Assembly (NCBI GenBank): GCA_903813345.2 | Contig: CAIIXF020000012.1 | Coordinates: 29,772,684-29,836,683 of the forward strand | Direction: 5' to 3' | Length of the DNA stretch: 64,000 nt | Source of the DNA: Owenia fusiformis | Taxonomy: Eukaryota > Annelida > Polychaeta > Sabellida > Oweniidae | In this document: piece by piece, positions 12,201 to 22,756 of the stretch | Layout of the letters: every line of letters begins with the position of its first letter | Position numbering within the stretch: the stretch's first letter is position 1 | Notes under the pieces: model-generated | Told to the model about the DNA's origin: nothing | What the model saw: the letters and a program-made list of their open reading frames with translations, nothing else | Databases searched by the model: none | Position numbers and translations under genes: made by a program

Positions 12201-13197
12201 AATTTGCTAACTTTATCTTTCAAAAATTGATAAGTTTCTTCAGGTTCAAAAAAGTTATAGGTATTCAAAGTCAAATTAAATTTTCAAAAACCTCCTCCCA
12301 TTGAAATAACACAGGAGGCGAAAAATGATTTTCAAAAATGTCTTTGAAGCTCTGTAACTTAGTTTTCACAAAGTAAACTAAACACCTGGCGTACGAAAAG
12401 AGTACGCGTAAGACAATTCCATTTTCTATTTAAATATATTTTTGGGTGTATCTTTTACTAGATAAATATCCTGAAATCAGATTTGCCCCGAACCCACCAT
12501 TTCCCATTGGTAAACATGGGAATGTCGATTTTCAAAAATTCATCAAATTTATCATCAATTTTCGACCTATTATAATAAAGGAAAAAATTAGAAAATTTGG
12601 AGGCATGAATGAAGGCATGGTATGAAGTCAAATTACATTTTTCATCAATATTATAAGTATTTTCGTCCCAGGTTATGTAAATAAAAATTAATAAAGAGGC
12701 TTTAACACGTACTTCAATGAGGGAGCTAAGGTTGCCAAACTTTTGGAGGGGAGTGTAACATGAAAAAATGTACAATTCTAGTAAAAGCAAAGTGAGAGGA
12801 AAAAATTGTTCTCTTCATGAACTGTTTTTGTGATATCAAGGTAACATGCTGAAAGGTGTACTGTTTTGTGAATGCAAGGCAACGTGTAAGCAATGTGAAA
12901 TGAAAAGGTGTACTATTCTTGTGAAAGCAAGGTAATATAAAAGTTGTCGTATTCTTGTTAAAGAAAGTCAACATAAAAAGTGTACTGTACTATGTTCTTG
13001 TGAAGACAAGGTAACATGAATAATTGTATTGTTATTGTGAAAGCAAGGTAACATCATGAAAATGTACTGTTCTTGTGAAAGCAACTGAGATAACATGAAA
13101 AATTGTACAATATTAAAGATGACTGGGATTCTACTCACAGTGCTCCAGTGGTTGAGCCAATCAAAGAGGCGACTGTTGCAATGTATAAAAAGTACAT
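9283..13197 (-). CDS. Small secreted cysteine-rich protein, three exons
   Basis: Minus-strand exons 13197-13139, 11545-11353 and 9507-9283 join in frame (phases 2 and 0) to give 158 residues and a stop. Exon 1 encodes only a signal peptide (MYFLYIATVASLIG, then a small-residue cleavage region). The mature part has ten cysteines: a CxC start, then VPVC, LKEC, DIC, EYC, DDC, LCC and a final EC. One N-x-S sequon (NSS) lies at the exon 2/3 junction. Two AATAAA signals follow the stop (9254-9259 and 9244-9249, read on the minus strand). The cysteine order (CxC, LKxC-x3-C, V-x2-C, Y-x-CC) recalls, from memory, the arthropod follicle cell protein 3C-1 group; this is a guess. The product is likely extracellular. 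Intron 2 holds a tandem repeat and a TIR element; intron 1 holds a tRNA-like segment and a mariner-type insertion. Confidence 0.8.
9515..9920. repeat. Degenerate ~58-bp tandem repeat
   Basis: About seven diverged units carry 'atgttcgttgaacatc', 'gaacgtatac' and 'gtttatttaaaatgagaatg'. The array begins a few bases inside intron 2 of the secreted-protein gene, next to the exon 3 acceptor. Confidence 0.75.
9927..11027. mobile_element. TIR element with GGGGCAAAACGGCC ends
   Basis: The ends AGGGAACATGGGGCAAAACG (9927) and the complement ending GGTTCCCT (11027) are flanked by TA, which suggests a TA-targeting (Tc1/mariner-type) non-autonomous element. Extra internal copies of 'gggccgttttgcccc' lie at about 10797-10832. 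No transposase frame is visible. It sits in intron 2 of the secreted-protein gene. Confidence 0.7.
11639..11712 (+). pseudogene. tRNA-like segment (A and B boxes), tRNA relic or SINE head
   Basis: A clear A-box (TGGCTCAGTTGGTAGAGCA, D stem GCTC/GAGC), an anticodon loop CTCTGAA (CTG, glutamine-like) and a weak B-box (TTTCGATTCC) are present in order. The anticodon and T stems are imperfect, and only CCTT/AAGG of the acceptor pairs. It is probably a dead tRNA or SINE head in intron 1 of the secreted-protein gene. Confidence 0.5.
11857..13115. repeat. ~38-bp tandem array split by a transposon
   Basis: Units of the type 'gtgaaagcaaggtaacatg' plus 'aaaatgtactgttctt' repeat about nine times from 12757 to 13115. 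A further piece of the same array lies at 11857-11911. The element at 11912-12755 sits between the two parts, so the array is older than the insertion. Confidence 0.7.
11912..12755. mobile_element. Tc1/mariner-type non-autonomous element
   Basis: The TIRs begin (C/T)ACTCCCCTCCAAAAGTTTG with 'caaccttagctccctcattgaa' inside, and are flanked by TA (11910-11911 and 12756-12757). A further inverted pair around 12108-12135 and 12495-12520 makes it partly foldback. A related single end occurs at about 61514. No transposase is encoded. Confidence 0.75.
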
Positions 13198-13199
13198 GT

Positions 13200-13886
13200 T
13201 TGTTGTTCTGATTTTCTGGAAAGCAAAAGTTTAAACTTCGAACATAATTACGTACAAATATCATTGTATATTACACTTTATTTTCGTCCAGTGCAGTTTT
13301 CAGAATTCCCGGGCAGACAATACTCCGGGCAATACGTATCTTATTATCCTTAAATTGAGGGAGCTGTGAAATCGGTATTTTTGATCACATGGTACTGAAT
13401 CAGCCAATCATATCGAACAATTTCTAGCAATGACATAATACTAGTAAATATATGCCACACCATACGTACAAATGTACATTAGGTAAACAGAAATATATTG
13501 GCATAAGTTAAAATCAATCGTTAATTAAATGTACTATGTCTTACCTCCACTTGAATTTCGTAAAAGTGCATAGCAAAACAATTAACATCTATATTAAATG
13601 CAAGTACGTGGGAAAACAACGTTTGTTTTAACCCTGATAAATTATATCTTAGAAGTTATAAATGTCGCATAGTTCTCACTACGCCCATTTTTATAGTACA
13701 ATGTTATTGTAGATAAATATGTTCACGATGACAAATTAAAAAAACGCAACACATTTTTCATTGCGTAAACAATAATGAACTTACATTGGCGTTATTGAGA
13801 GATTGCATCATAGAAGATGGTCGCCAGAACTTCTATAAATTGCACGGTCAATACGACTTGCTATATATATACTTTGCTCACGCACA
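13200..13886. other. No feature recognised
   Basis: This is the upstream flank of the secreted-protein gene. A possible 5' UTR acceptor (ttgctttccag, minus) lies about 18 bases before its ATG. No other exon, TIR or tandem repeat was seen. Confidence 0.4.
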
Positions 13887-13887
13887 T

Positions 13888-14585
13888 CAATGATGTACTT
13901 AAATATATTTACAATGGTACTTCACCAAACTATTTAAACTTAAAACCAAGAGAAATTAAGAAATTACTGGAAAATAGATACATACAATTTTGGGAAACTA
14001 AAATAAAATCAAATAATGGTAAATTGAGGTTTTATAAGATAATAAAAGCAAAATGGAACAAGGAACCCTACTTGGATTTAAACAAAAATGAAATAGACAG
14101 AAATAACTTGACAAAGCTAAGAATTAGCGTACATAAATTAGAAATCGAAACAGGTCGTTACACAAAACCAATTACCCCTATTGAAGAAAGAAAATGTTTA
14201 ATGTGTAACAAGAAAACCGGTTCAGAATGCCATTTCATATTAGAATGCAATAAGTTAAAAGATGTTCGGTCAAGTTACATGGATAAAATAAAAAAACACT
14301 GTCAAAATTTAGAAAACATGAATAACGTGGAACATAAATTAATGTTTCTATTTAATTCAGAGGGAATAATATTAAATATACTAGCAAAATATATATCAAA
14401 TATTTTCATCGAGAGAGAAAAAAACACGAAATGCATCCAATAAAATCTTGCAATGATCAAGCGCCCTTTGATTAGTTAATATAATATATAGATAATTAGT
14501 TAAGCTTTTTCATTTTTTCTGTTTAAGCTGTACACTTTGCCCAAATGTGGGATACAAGTATAATAAAGCTCATAATAATAATATG
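13888..14585 (+). mobile_element. LINE remnant: C-terminal ORF2 piece plus 3' tail
   Basis: An open frame of about 180 residues ends at 14443. It has the basic, lysine-rich look of the region after a non-LTR reverse transcriptase and a zinc-knuckle-like motif, CLMCNKK-x5-CHFILEC, typical of the C-terminus of CR1/L2-like and related LINEs. A 3' tail with AATAAA-like and ATA-repeat ends (to about 14585) follows and matches 3608-3735. No reverse transcriptase core is present, so the copy is 5'-truncated and cannot move itself. The open frame suggests it is fairly young. Confidence 0.7.
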
Positions 14586-14689
14586 CATGCCACTGGACCA
14601 TATAGTACCATGCCAAATTGAACACTGTTTGTGGGGGGGGGCGTTGGTGTTTCGCAAAAATCAGAAGATTCCATTATAATAATGCAGAT

Positions 14690-15045
14690 GCGAGTGAGTA
14701 GTTACCAGTTTCACCACCAGGTGGCTCGTTCGGGTCGGATAGCATGGCGGGTATAGTAGAGAGTTCCCTTTAACTTAAATTACATCTAGCGGTTCAATTT
14801 TCAAAATGTTATCTGTCCAATACAAGAAAAGATTTTTAACTTTTTGTTTGTTTTGTAACATGGGGTCTATGGGGAATCAACCCGAACTAGAAGTCACATT
14901 TTCAAAAGAAATTAGATTTTCAAAGTTGATAAACAATTTTCTCGAAGTACTTTTACATGTAGATTTCAAATGTGACATCACTTTGACTGAATTTTGAATA
15001 TTTAATGACGTAAATCAAGATTATTTCTACTCGCATTTAGTCTAT
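14690..15045. repeat. ~380-bp dispersed repeat, copy A
   Basis: It matches 55680-56097 in the opposite orientation. Shared blocks include 'accagtttcaccaccaggtgg', 'catggggtctatgggg' and 'aatcaagattatttctactcgc'. The ends 'gatgcgagt' and 'actcgcatt' are complementary, so it is likely a MITE. Confidence 0.65.
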
Positions 15046-15467
15046 TAAGAAGGTGATTCCAATCCAGGTCTGTCCACGGAAACAGTCATGTGCAACATTT
15101 GATTCATCAAATAAAAAACGTTCATCTTGAATAGTCCAAGTAAGCTTAGTCAATTTTAGATTCTAATATTTTGAAAAGTTCATATCAATTCGAAAAACGT
15201 TTTGGCTCAAACATACGAGTATAGACTAAACCTAGAAGACAAGAATTATTTAGACAGAAAAACCACACTTGAAACCTCTACTGTACTAGATTAACCAAGC
15301 ATGCTAAAATTTTATGAAGATTATTCAGGGGAATAACATATACTGTTTGCCAAATTAAAATATCTTATTATCTACCCCTGAAAATGAAACGGTCGAAAGG
15401 TTGACTTGAAACGTGTAGACAACGTCGTTAAAGTGGCCTTTCACATAGACACCGGAATAGCCTGACT

Positions 15468-15958
15468 ACGGTATAGTCAAATACCGTTGTCACAAATGGC
15501 GGACATAACCGTCGCTTCAACTGTTTAATCAATTGGTCCTCATTTCATGGGATTTTATCGTCGTTAATTCTGTGCATGCATTAAGCTCTTGTCGTGATAA
15601 TGTATCATATGAAATACCATTTTCGATCAAATTGTGTCGTGAATCGCCACAATATAGCCTCTTCGATATCGTCAATGACTTAACGGAATCTGAATTTGAG
15701 TGATTTAGAAAGACAACGGCATATGGTAATTACAGTGTCCGTTGTCCCGTATCTCATTTTGATCGGTTAAATTTAAGACTTTATTTCGATGGTAGAACAT
15801 TATTAACTGTACAATGAGTATTAAGACACTTTGATTGATTGTTGTTCCAAAGGAATTTAGTCTAGGTGCTCTATTAAACATACAGTTCATGAAAATCTAA
15901 TTGAAGCGACGGTTATGTCCGCCATTTGTGACGACGGTATCTGATTTTACCGTAGTCA
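15468..15958. mobile_element. MITE nested in the outer element
   Basis: Near-perfect inverted repeats of about 50 bp: 'gtcacaaatggcggacataa' follows the left end, and the complement precedes the right end (about 15902-15955). It splits the left end of the outer element at 'cctgact|gttacgcgg', so it arrived later. Confidence 0.7.
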
Positions 15959-17517
15959 GTGTTACGCGGTAAACACGATACAAAAATATGTCATATTCCG
16001 CAACGAATATGGCATATTCACTTGCGGTGTATGACAGATTCACCTGCGGTAAATGGCATACACACTTACCAATGAGAACGTGATACGGAAGTAATTGAAC
16101 GAACAAGTATATTATTATAATGATTACTGAATCAACCAAGGGCGTTACAATACCCGGGAATTTATCGGTTCGTGCAGTACTTGTTTGTGATAGCGCCCTC
16201 TGTAGGTCACTGTGCTTATAGCCTACAGTAATACGGGGTAGGATATCGGGAATTCGGTCAGTTTCCATCCGTCGATTTCGCTATGAATTGAAGCAAGTGT
16301 GACCACTTTATCCACTTAAACAATTTGATAATTGATTAAATCTTTAAACAAAATCGATAAACACGTTATACACTTCCTATCTCCTTAGAAATTAGCATGT
16401 ATTTATGGATTGTGTTTTCGAACAAGGCTCGACCCAAACCAATAGGGAAATCCTTATGCTAATTAGTATGACGTCATATTTTCCTGGGGAATCCTAGATT
16501 TCAAAGCCTCAGTCTGTTATTGTGTCAAATGTAAACGCTCTTTTGCAGACAGAAAATTGACAGATTAGCTTTTAACTTTCAGCTTTGATGTTTAAATATT
16601 CTGTATTTCTACCGGACTTCTTGTTGAATATCATATAATGTTATAACTTGATTTGGACCATTGCCTGATTGATCATTCTGAAATTTTGATTGTGACTCAT
16701 GATTGATTGGCGAGAAAAATAATTCCTATTGTTTTCCAGCGAAGTCAAAATGTTACAGCATGAGTTATAATGTCGAGTTTGCATCATGTTAAATTCTGCT
16801 AGTGATTAGAAGTCCATGCACAAGCATACACATAAGAGACAAACACACCCAGGCTCCAGGCCGTGGATGGAAATATAAAACTATTTAAGGCACAAACTGG
16901 TATTTAATAGACCGATATGTAGTGTCCGCCATGTATTGAAGGTAAACAATCTGCATTATTAATGTTACTTCTATCAATACATGGATTGTGCAATGGAAAA
17001 GCAATGGCACAATCAAAAATGTGCATATCAATCGTGAATATCTCTCGGTTCAAAGCTTATTTCCAACAGAATCGTGTCAAAATATGTGTCTGAGTAACAG
17101 TTATACATTATAAGATCGCAAAATCTTACCAATTATCAGCCGAATGGCTAATTTTCAACGAAATGTCCTTAAGACAACAGCCCTGGGTCGCGCCTGAGAC
17201 CAAAAACTATTTCAAATAGCCCTCCCCTAATTATATTGGATAATCACATTAATGCGTGCGCGCGCAGCTCATCCACTGAACGAAACGCCACTTCCCGCTG
17301 AAATCACCGGGTATTGATCTTTCCCTTGAATCAACAGTACTGTGTATCGAATATATTAATTTAGCAAAAGTATCAGTCACCAATCTTGCGTAATAAACTT
17401 GCTCAATCAATCTAGGATTCATATATTAGTACTCGACGCACTACCTATATTGGCAATCCAGCGTAGTTTTACATTTAGAGTCGATTCTCGCAACCAATCA
17501 AATCAAGGCTTTCTGTA

Positions 17518-17712
17518 TCACGTTTTCACCTGCGGTATATGTCATATTCACCTGCGGTATATGGCATATTCCGCAAGTGAGTATGACATATTCCGCAGGT
17601 GAGTATCGGGTATTCACTGAAATCAATGTATCGCATATTCACTGCGGAATATCGCATACTCACCTGCGGAATATGCCATATACCGCAGGTGAGTATGGCA
17701 TATTCACCCGTA
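17518..17712. repeat. Cluster of CACCTGCGG(T/A)ATATG palindromes
   Basis: About eight half-sites of the form cacctgcggtatatggcata occur in both orientations within 195 bp, including a long perfect palindrome around 17650-17695. A matching smaller cluster is at 15983-16072. They look like subterminal transposase-binding repeats. Confidence 0.7.
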
Positions 17713-18144
17713 TCACAAATACCGCGCAACCATGAATGTATGCCATATACCGCGTAACAGTCAGGCTAATCCGGGGTGACATAAGAGATTTTAAGACGGA
17801 AAATCCAAAATAGCCACTTAACACTTCCCGTAAATTGAATTGCCTCCCATTATGGCTGTAGACTTTGCTCAAATTAGACAATACTATTTCTGTCATGAAA
17901 TGGTCAATACAAGTTATTCCCGGGCGTACGCATAGAGAGATGAAGCCAAAGTTCCAGGACTGAGGATATCCATCAGGCTTAAAAAGGGTGAACCCCTGGA
18001 TACGTTCAAAGAAGACCGAATAATCAATTCTTTTGTTGCAGATTATAATGCCAACAAACGAATATCGGTAGGGATATATAGTGAAGCTGTCCGTCAGATG
18101 TGGTCGGTTGGTCTGCTAGCTATGATTAGTATAGGTCCCGGTTT

Positions 18145-18420
18145 ACGTTTCGTCCCTTCACTATTATAAGGTTCTAACTACCAATATGGGTCAAATGCAT
18201 GTGAAAGTGGATTCCCCCTAAATTCACCATGCTCTTTTCAAAATTTAAGGTTATAAAGCTGTATCTCCAACATAAATAGGAGATTTTCAATGCAATAAGG
18301 TTCTATGTCCTTCATTTGAAAAAGATAAATACTGCTACAAGGTTCTATCTCTTGAGATAAAAGTTTTTAACATTCAATGTCATGATTCAAATTGGAGTTA
18401 AAACCTTTTTACATTTAATT
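18145..18420. repeat. AAGGTTCTATCTC repeat, left copy
   Basis: Contains several 'aaggttcta(t/a)' blocks and starts 'cgtcccttcactattat'. It matches, inverted, the segment at about 24000-24315. The pair could be the ends of one outer element now interrupted by the 4-kb element, or two copies of one family. Confidence 0.45.
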
Positions 18421-19259
18421 ACAGTGTCACTGTTCCACAACTGGATGACTCTAACTGCAGTTAGCTTCATTCAAGATGGTGGACAAAATTCGTTCGTTTT
18501 CGATAAATCTCCAATTACAGCCAAACCAAGCTGAATCTTGATCCCAAAAGTTTCGCCATGCAAACTAATAAAGATATGATTGTAAACAACCACAAATAAA
18601 GGCTCACGCACCCGCGATATTAGAGAAATTGAAAGAAAACGGCTTCACTTAGAATGACTCTAACTGAAGTTAGTGATGACGTAGGAATGAAGCTAATTGA
18701 AACGGGGAATGAAGCTAACTCAATGGGATGAATATATGGACGGCCCTGTCTGTTGTTATAAGATATCTAAATGTTATTGACTGTTGTTATTGGTTGTAGC
18801 CATTTGTATTTTGACATGGAGTGAGTTTTTATTCAATCCCATGGCCGGTGATCGTAGAAATTGGACGGAGGGGGAGCAGACAAATTCTGGTAGAAATTTC
18901 AACAAATCTGGAAAATTTACTTTTTCAAGACAAAATTTAGTTTACGATTGAATGGCCAAATGAATAGGCTTACGGTATGGTAAAATATTGTAAGTATTCT
19001 AGGATTAAAGTATATGATGTAAAAGGCGAAATGCCGCAAACGTCCGAAAGTCAATGTTTTGCTAGTCAAGCAAGAATGGTCTACACGACCTGTAATTAAA
19101 AAACGCCACCATGGAACATTGCAGTATTCTTATTTTAGGTTTACTGAAGACAGATACAGAGACCAGACTCCAACGGATATAGGAAAGCGTTAAAGGATGA
19201 CATAATTTTGTATTTCAGGATCCATCAATTGCGTATCTCAATGCCATAACCCACGGCGC

Positions 19260-21640
19260 CAAACTGTGTTTGTTTATCAACCAAAACATTCGCATACACC
19301 ACCAAACCCATATCAAAACCTATAAAACTATACATCAAAATGTAGCCACAAACCCCCGCTACAAAATGAAACCATTTACAATGTTACCTGACAAGGAACA
19401 TTGTCAACAGAATCAATTATTGCACGAAATCACAGTTCGAAGACACCAAAAATGGAACATTATCGTCGAATTCGTGTTCTTACCAACAACCTCTAACACT
19501 AAAACACGAGCGAAATGTTCTACAAAGCCTAACTAATAAGATGTAACAAATTTCATCTGAATTGACGCACCACAACGGAAACTATAAAAGATACAAAACA
19601 GGCAAGAAACAAAGTCCGAGCAAATCGTTCACTTTCCAGGCATTTCCAAAAACCGGAAGCTTGTTCTCTAACGTCCGCGCAATATTATATAAACAGAAGC
19701 GCCGAACTAAACTGCCGCATACTGAGACAAGAACAACAAGAAACTACCTCTTCAAACCCAATGAACAACGCAAGGCTAACGCCCATCATACCAGGTGCAC
19801 TTCTCACAGATCTCACTATGTATGAATAGGTACCAAACCTATCGCATATACTAATAATGAACACAAATACATTTAATTATTGACTCTACTAAGAATTAAC
19901 GAATATACCTACACTATAATACCCCAAACCACTAACTTGTATCTAAACTCCACGATACACCAAAACCCAACACAACCTGCTACTCAATATACAACCTACC
20001 ACAACCAACCATTACAACCAAGCACAACCCATAAGATCACCAACAACGCAACACAACCAATGTCTGAAGAATTAGAACGCAGCTGAACTCACAATTACCA
20101 AGAACACAACCCACTGTCAAATTAACTCAACACAATTTGGCACAACCACACAACAAAGCCAAACTATCAAAACACAATCAGGAACAACCAAACTAAAACC
20201 CCAACACAGAGAGATCACACAACACAACCGAACACAACCAAATAAACTCACCCGACTAGGCACAACCGACCACCTATCTTAACATAATCGGGCACAACCC
20301 GCCACCACCCCTCATTTAACGATCAGGCACAACCAACCACATAACACAATCGGACTCAACCAGATACCTAACCTGACTGGGCACAACCTGCCCCCCGACC
20401 AGCATAACAAAATCACAACATAACACAACGCATTTTAAAATTAACATAACACAATAAGGCACAACTCGAAACCAGGCTAAATAAACAACCAGACACAACC
20501 CAACTACAAGCCAACAACACAATACGACACAACCCAATACTACAACCTTAGTTTAACCTCCGAAAACACAACCAATTGTCAAATATATGCAACACAATTT
20601 GGCACAACCAAAACACAACCCATTATTGACGAAGAACAACACAATTTTACACAAAACAATCAAAACACAATCAGGCACAACCAAACTGGAACACGAAAAC
20701 ACCCAACCAACACTCTCTGAAAACAACACCAATCACGCAACACAATCTGACACAACCACATACTTCATCCTACTGGGCACAACCCGCTACCGACCAGCAC
20801 AACACAATTACAACATAACACAACCACTTTGAAATTAACATAACTCAATGAGACACAACCCGATACCAAACTTACACAACACAACCAGGCTCAACCAGAC
20901 AAACAACCACCAAAACACAATCGACTATCAAACTAACACAATGGAACACAACCAAACAACAAACCAACACAATACAACATAGCCAACGAGACCGAATTCA
21001 AATCAACCCATTGTTGAATCATTACAACACAACCTGACACCAACCACAGTAACAGAGTCAGTCACAACCCAATACTAAATCAATTGAATTACACTATTAA
21101 ATACAATCAGGCACAATCTACAAACACAACCAAACTATGATACCAATTTACTTAGCACCCAACCAACTGTCTCCAACTGGAGACAATCCCAAAACAAAAC
21201 CTAACCCAGCAAAACAACATTCTCTAGAAACCAATAACAATCCCGCGAAACGCGTAACCTGAACAGGAAAAAGTAACCCTCACTATATTCTTAACCTTTT
21301 TTCTTTGGATCAACTAAATATACTCTACCTGTCACATAAGAACTGACGATGGTTTGGGGAAACTTAGATACTAGACCATATCTCCCAGGTCCAATCAACG
21401 AGACCTCTAACCAATTGACACAGATTGCATGACCATGCGTGTCCATAAAAGGTAATGTCTCAAGACATGGTCTAAGCCACCACTCCCAACACTATACACC
21501 ACACCAACTACTTAATATTTACACAGAACAATTAACCACCAGTATCATGGGAAGGCATCATCTGTGGTCACGTGGTTACATAACAAGACAAAGCCCAGTG
21601 CGTATGACAAAACACAGTCTCTCACAAATAATCTAATTAA
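19260..21640. repeat. 2.4-kb strand-asymmetric A/C-rich tract, CACAACC motifs
   Basis: The plus strand is almost depleted of G and T over 2.4 kb and is built from loose repeats of (g)gcacaacc, acacaacc and aacacaat. Longer blocks recur: 'caacacaatttggcacaacc' at about 20126 and 20593, and 'gggcacaac..gaccagca' at about 20377 and 20776, so there is a higher-order period of about 0.4-0.47 kb. Open frames here are threonine/asparagine/glutamine low-complexity artefacts. Confidence 0.8.
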
Positions 21641-21954
21641 TTAAGGAAATGTGTTCGAAGTTTAAAAAAGGGAGAATAAGAAGGTGAATTCTGTCATAGG
21701 CAATAATTTAGTAAACCGTATACACTTATATTATTTTGATAATGCACTGAACAAATAAAAATGAACATTGCCTTTAACTGCATGTCTTCAATATTCAGGT
21801 TGTTACTACCCTTTGCATTCGTTGGACTTCACTTCTTAAAAGAGAGCTTCGTCTTCAGTTTAACTAGACTCTGCACGCAGGGTAGGTTGTTACATCATTG
21901 TATACAATTTATCCATCATTCGCTTACAATTTAGAATGATAATATTCTCCGGTG

Positions 21955-22115
21955 CTATTCGAATCGGGGGGGGGGTGCTTTTTGATAGTTTTGTTAAGAA
22001 AATCGTGCGAAAAGTGCTCAGAGTGGTGAAAACCTGCGGGAATTTGAAATAATTTCTGGCCAGCGAGGGGGAAACTACCGAACCTCCAGCTTCCCCTGGT
22101 TACGGAACTGCTTAT
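21955..22115. mobile_element. Diverged copy of the CAGGCCCGTAGCC MITE
   Basis: Shares 'aagtgctc', 'tttgaaataattt' and 'ccctggttacgg' with the copies at 42726-42928 and 46045-46224. It is the oldest-looking of the three. Confidence 0.5.
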
Positions 22116-22450
22116 TGGTAATTTGTATAGCCCATTATAAATCTCCATTCAGTTAGAGTCATCAATGGTGAAAATCTGTGTTGGAGTTAGCTTCATTATC
22201 AACCTCAGTTAGAGTCATTCTAAGTGAAGCCGTTTTCTTTCAATTTCTCTAATATCGCGGGTGCTTGAGCCTTTAATTGTGGTTGTTTACAATTATATCT
22301 TTTTTAGTTTGCATGGCGAAACTTTTGGGATCGAGATTCAGCTTGGTTTGGCTGTAATTGGAGATTTATCGAAAACGAACGAATTTTGTCCACCATCTTG
22401 AATGAAGCTAACTGCAGTTAGAGTCATCCAGTTGTGGAACAGTGAGTGTG

Positions 22451-22640
22451 TATATACAGTGTGACACAAACAAAATGACACCCACACACATAATGTTAAA
22501 TGTGGCATAACTTTTTTATCGGGATGAATGTCCTTTTGCATAGTAAAACCTTACTCCATGGAGCAGCCCCACGGGAAGTTTCAGATTACTAGCTGAATTA
22601 GATGCACCTTTATGAGCATTACAAGATGTGTCATCTATTC
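22451..22640. mobile_element. Mariner-type MITE end
   Basis: Begins 'tacagtgtgacacaaa'. Its body shares 'tggagcagccccac.ggaagt' with the complete small MITE at 31345-31505. The right end is not found. Confidence 0.4.
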
Positions 22641-22756
22641 CTTTGCAGGAGCGCCCGTGTATTTTACACAAAAATGCCATCCTCCTTTTAAAGCAGAAAA
22701 TGTTATCATGCCTTATCATGTTTGCTCTGGGTATATAAAAGTTTACCCTTCGCAAT

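Larger units (their letters stand above)
15444..17786. mobile_element. Outer TIR element with subterminal palindrome clusters
   Basis: The left end 'caccggaatagcctgact' pairs with the right end 'agtcaggctaatccggggtg'. Just inside both ends are clusters of CACCTGCGG-type palindromes (15983-16072 and 17518-17760). Once the MITE at 15468-15958 is set aside, the two ends align further through 'gttacgcggta'. The element type is not identified and no transposase was found. Confidence 0.55.
18428..22444. mobile_element. 4-kb element with ~250-bp TIRs
   Basis: The left TIR runs from CACTGTTCCACAACTGGATG (18428) to about 18683, and its complement runs from about 22190 to 22444. The flanks repeat agtgt (18423-18427 and 22445-22449), a possible 5-bp target duplication. 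The TIRs contain repeats of 'gactctaactg(c/a)agttag'. The middle is mostly the A/C-rich tract at 19260-21640, plus a diverged short MITE at 21955-22115. No transposase was recognised. Confidence 0.7.

Noticed and set aside
13817-14443. 208-residue plus-strand open frame as a host gene
   Set aside because: Its zinc-knuckle-like motif and the 3' tail shared with 3608-3735 mark it as a LINE remnant; the first ~25 residues read into unrelated flank.
15897-16268. 123-residue minus-strand open frame
   Set aside because: It spans the end of a MITE and a palindrome cluster; composition and position show it is non-coding.
18841-18948. Short frame starting MAGDRRNWTEGE
   Set aside because: It is 35 codons, lies inside the 4-kb element, and no in-phase downstream exon could be joined.
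19270-20832. Several open frames rich in Thr, Asn and Gln
   Set aside because: They are by-products of the A/C-rich tract, which has few stop codons on that strand.
20108-21240. Telomere-like GGTTGTG repeats on the minus strand
   Set aside because: The words are irregular in spacing and sequence and lie inside a TIR element; not a telomeric array.
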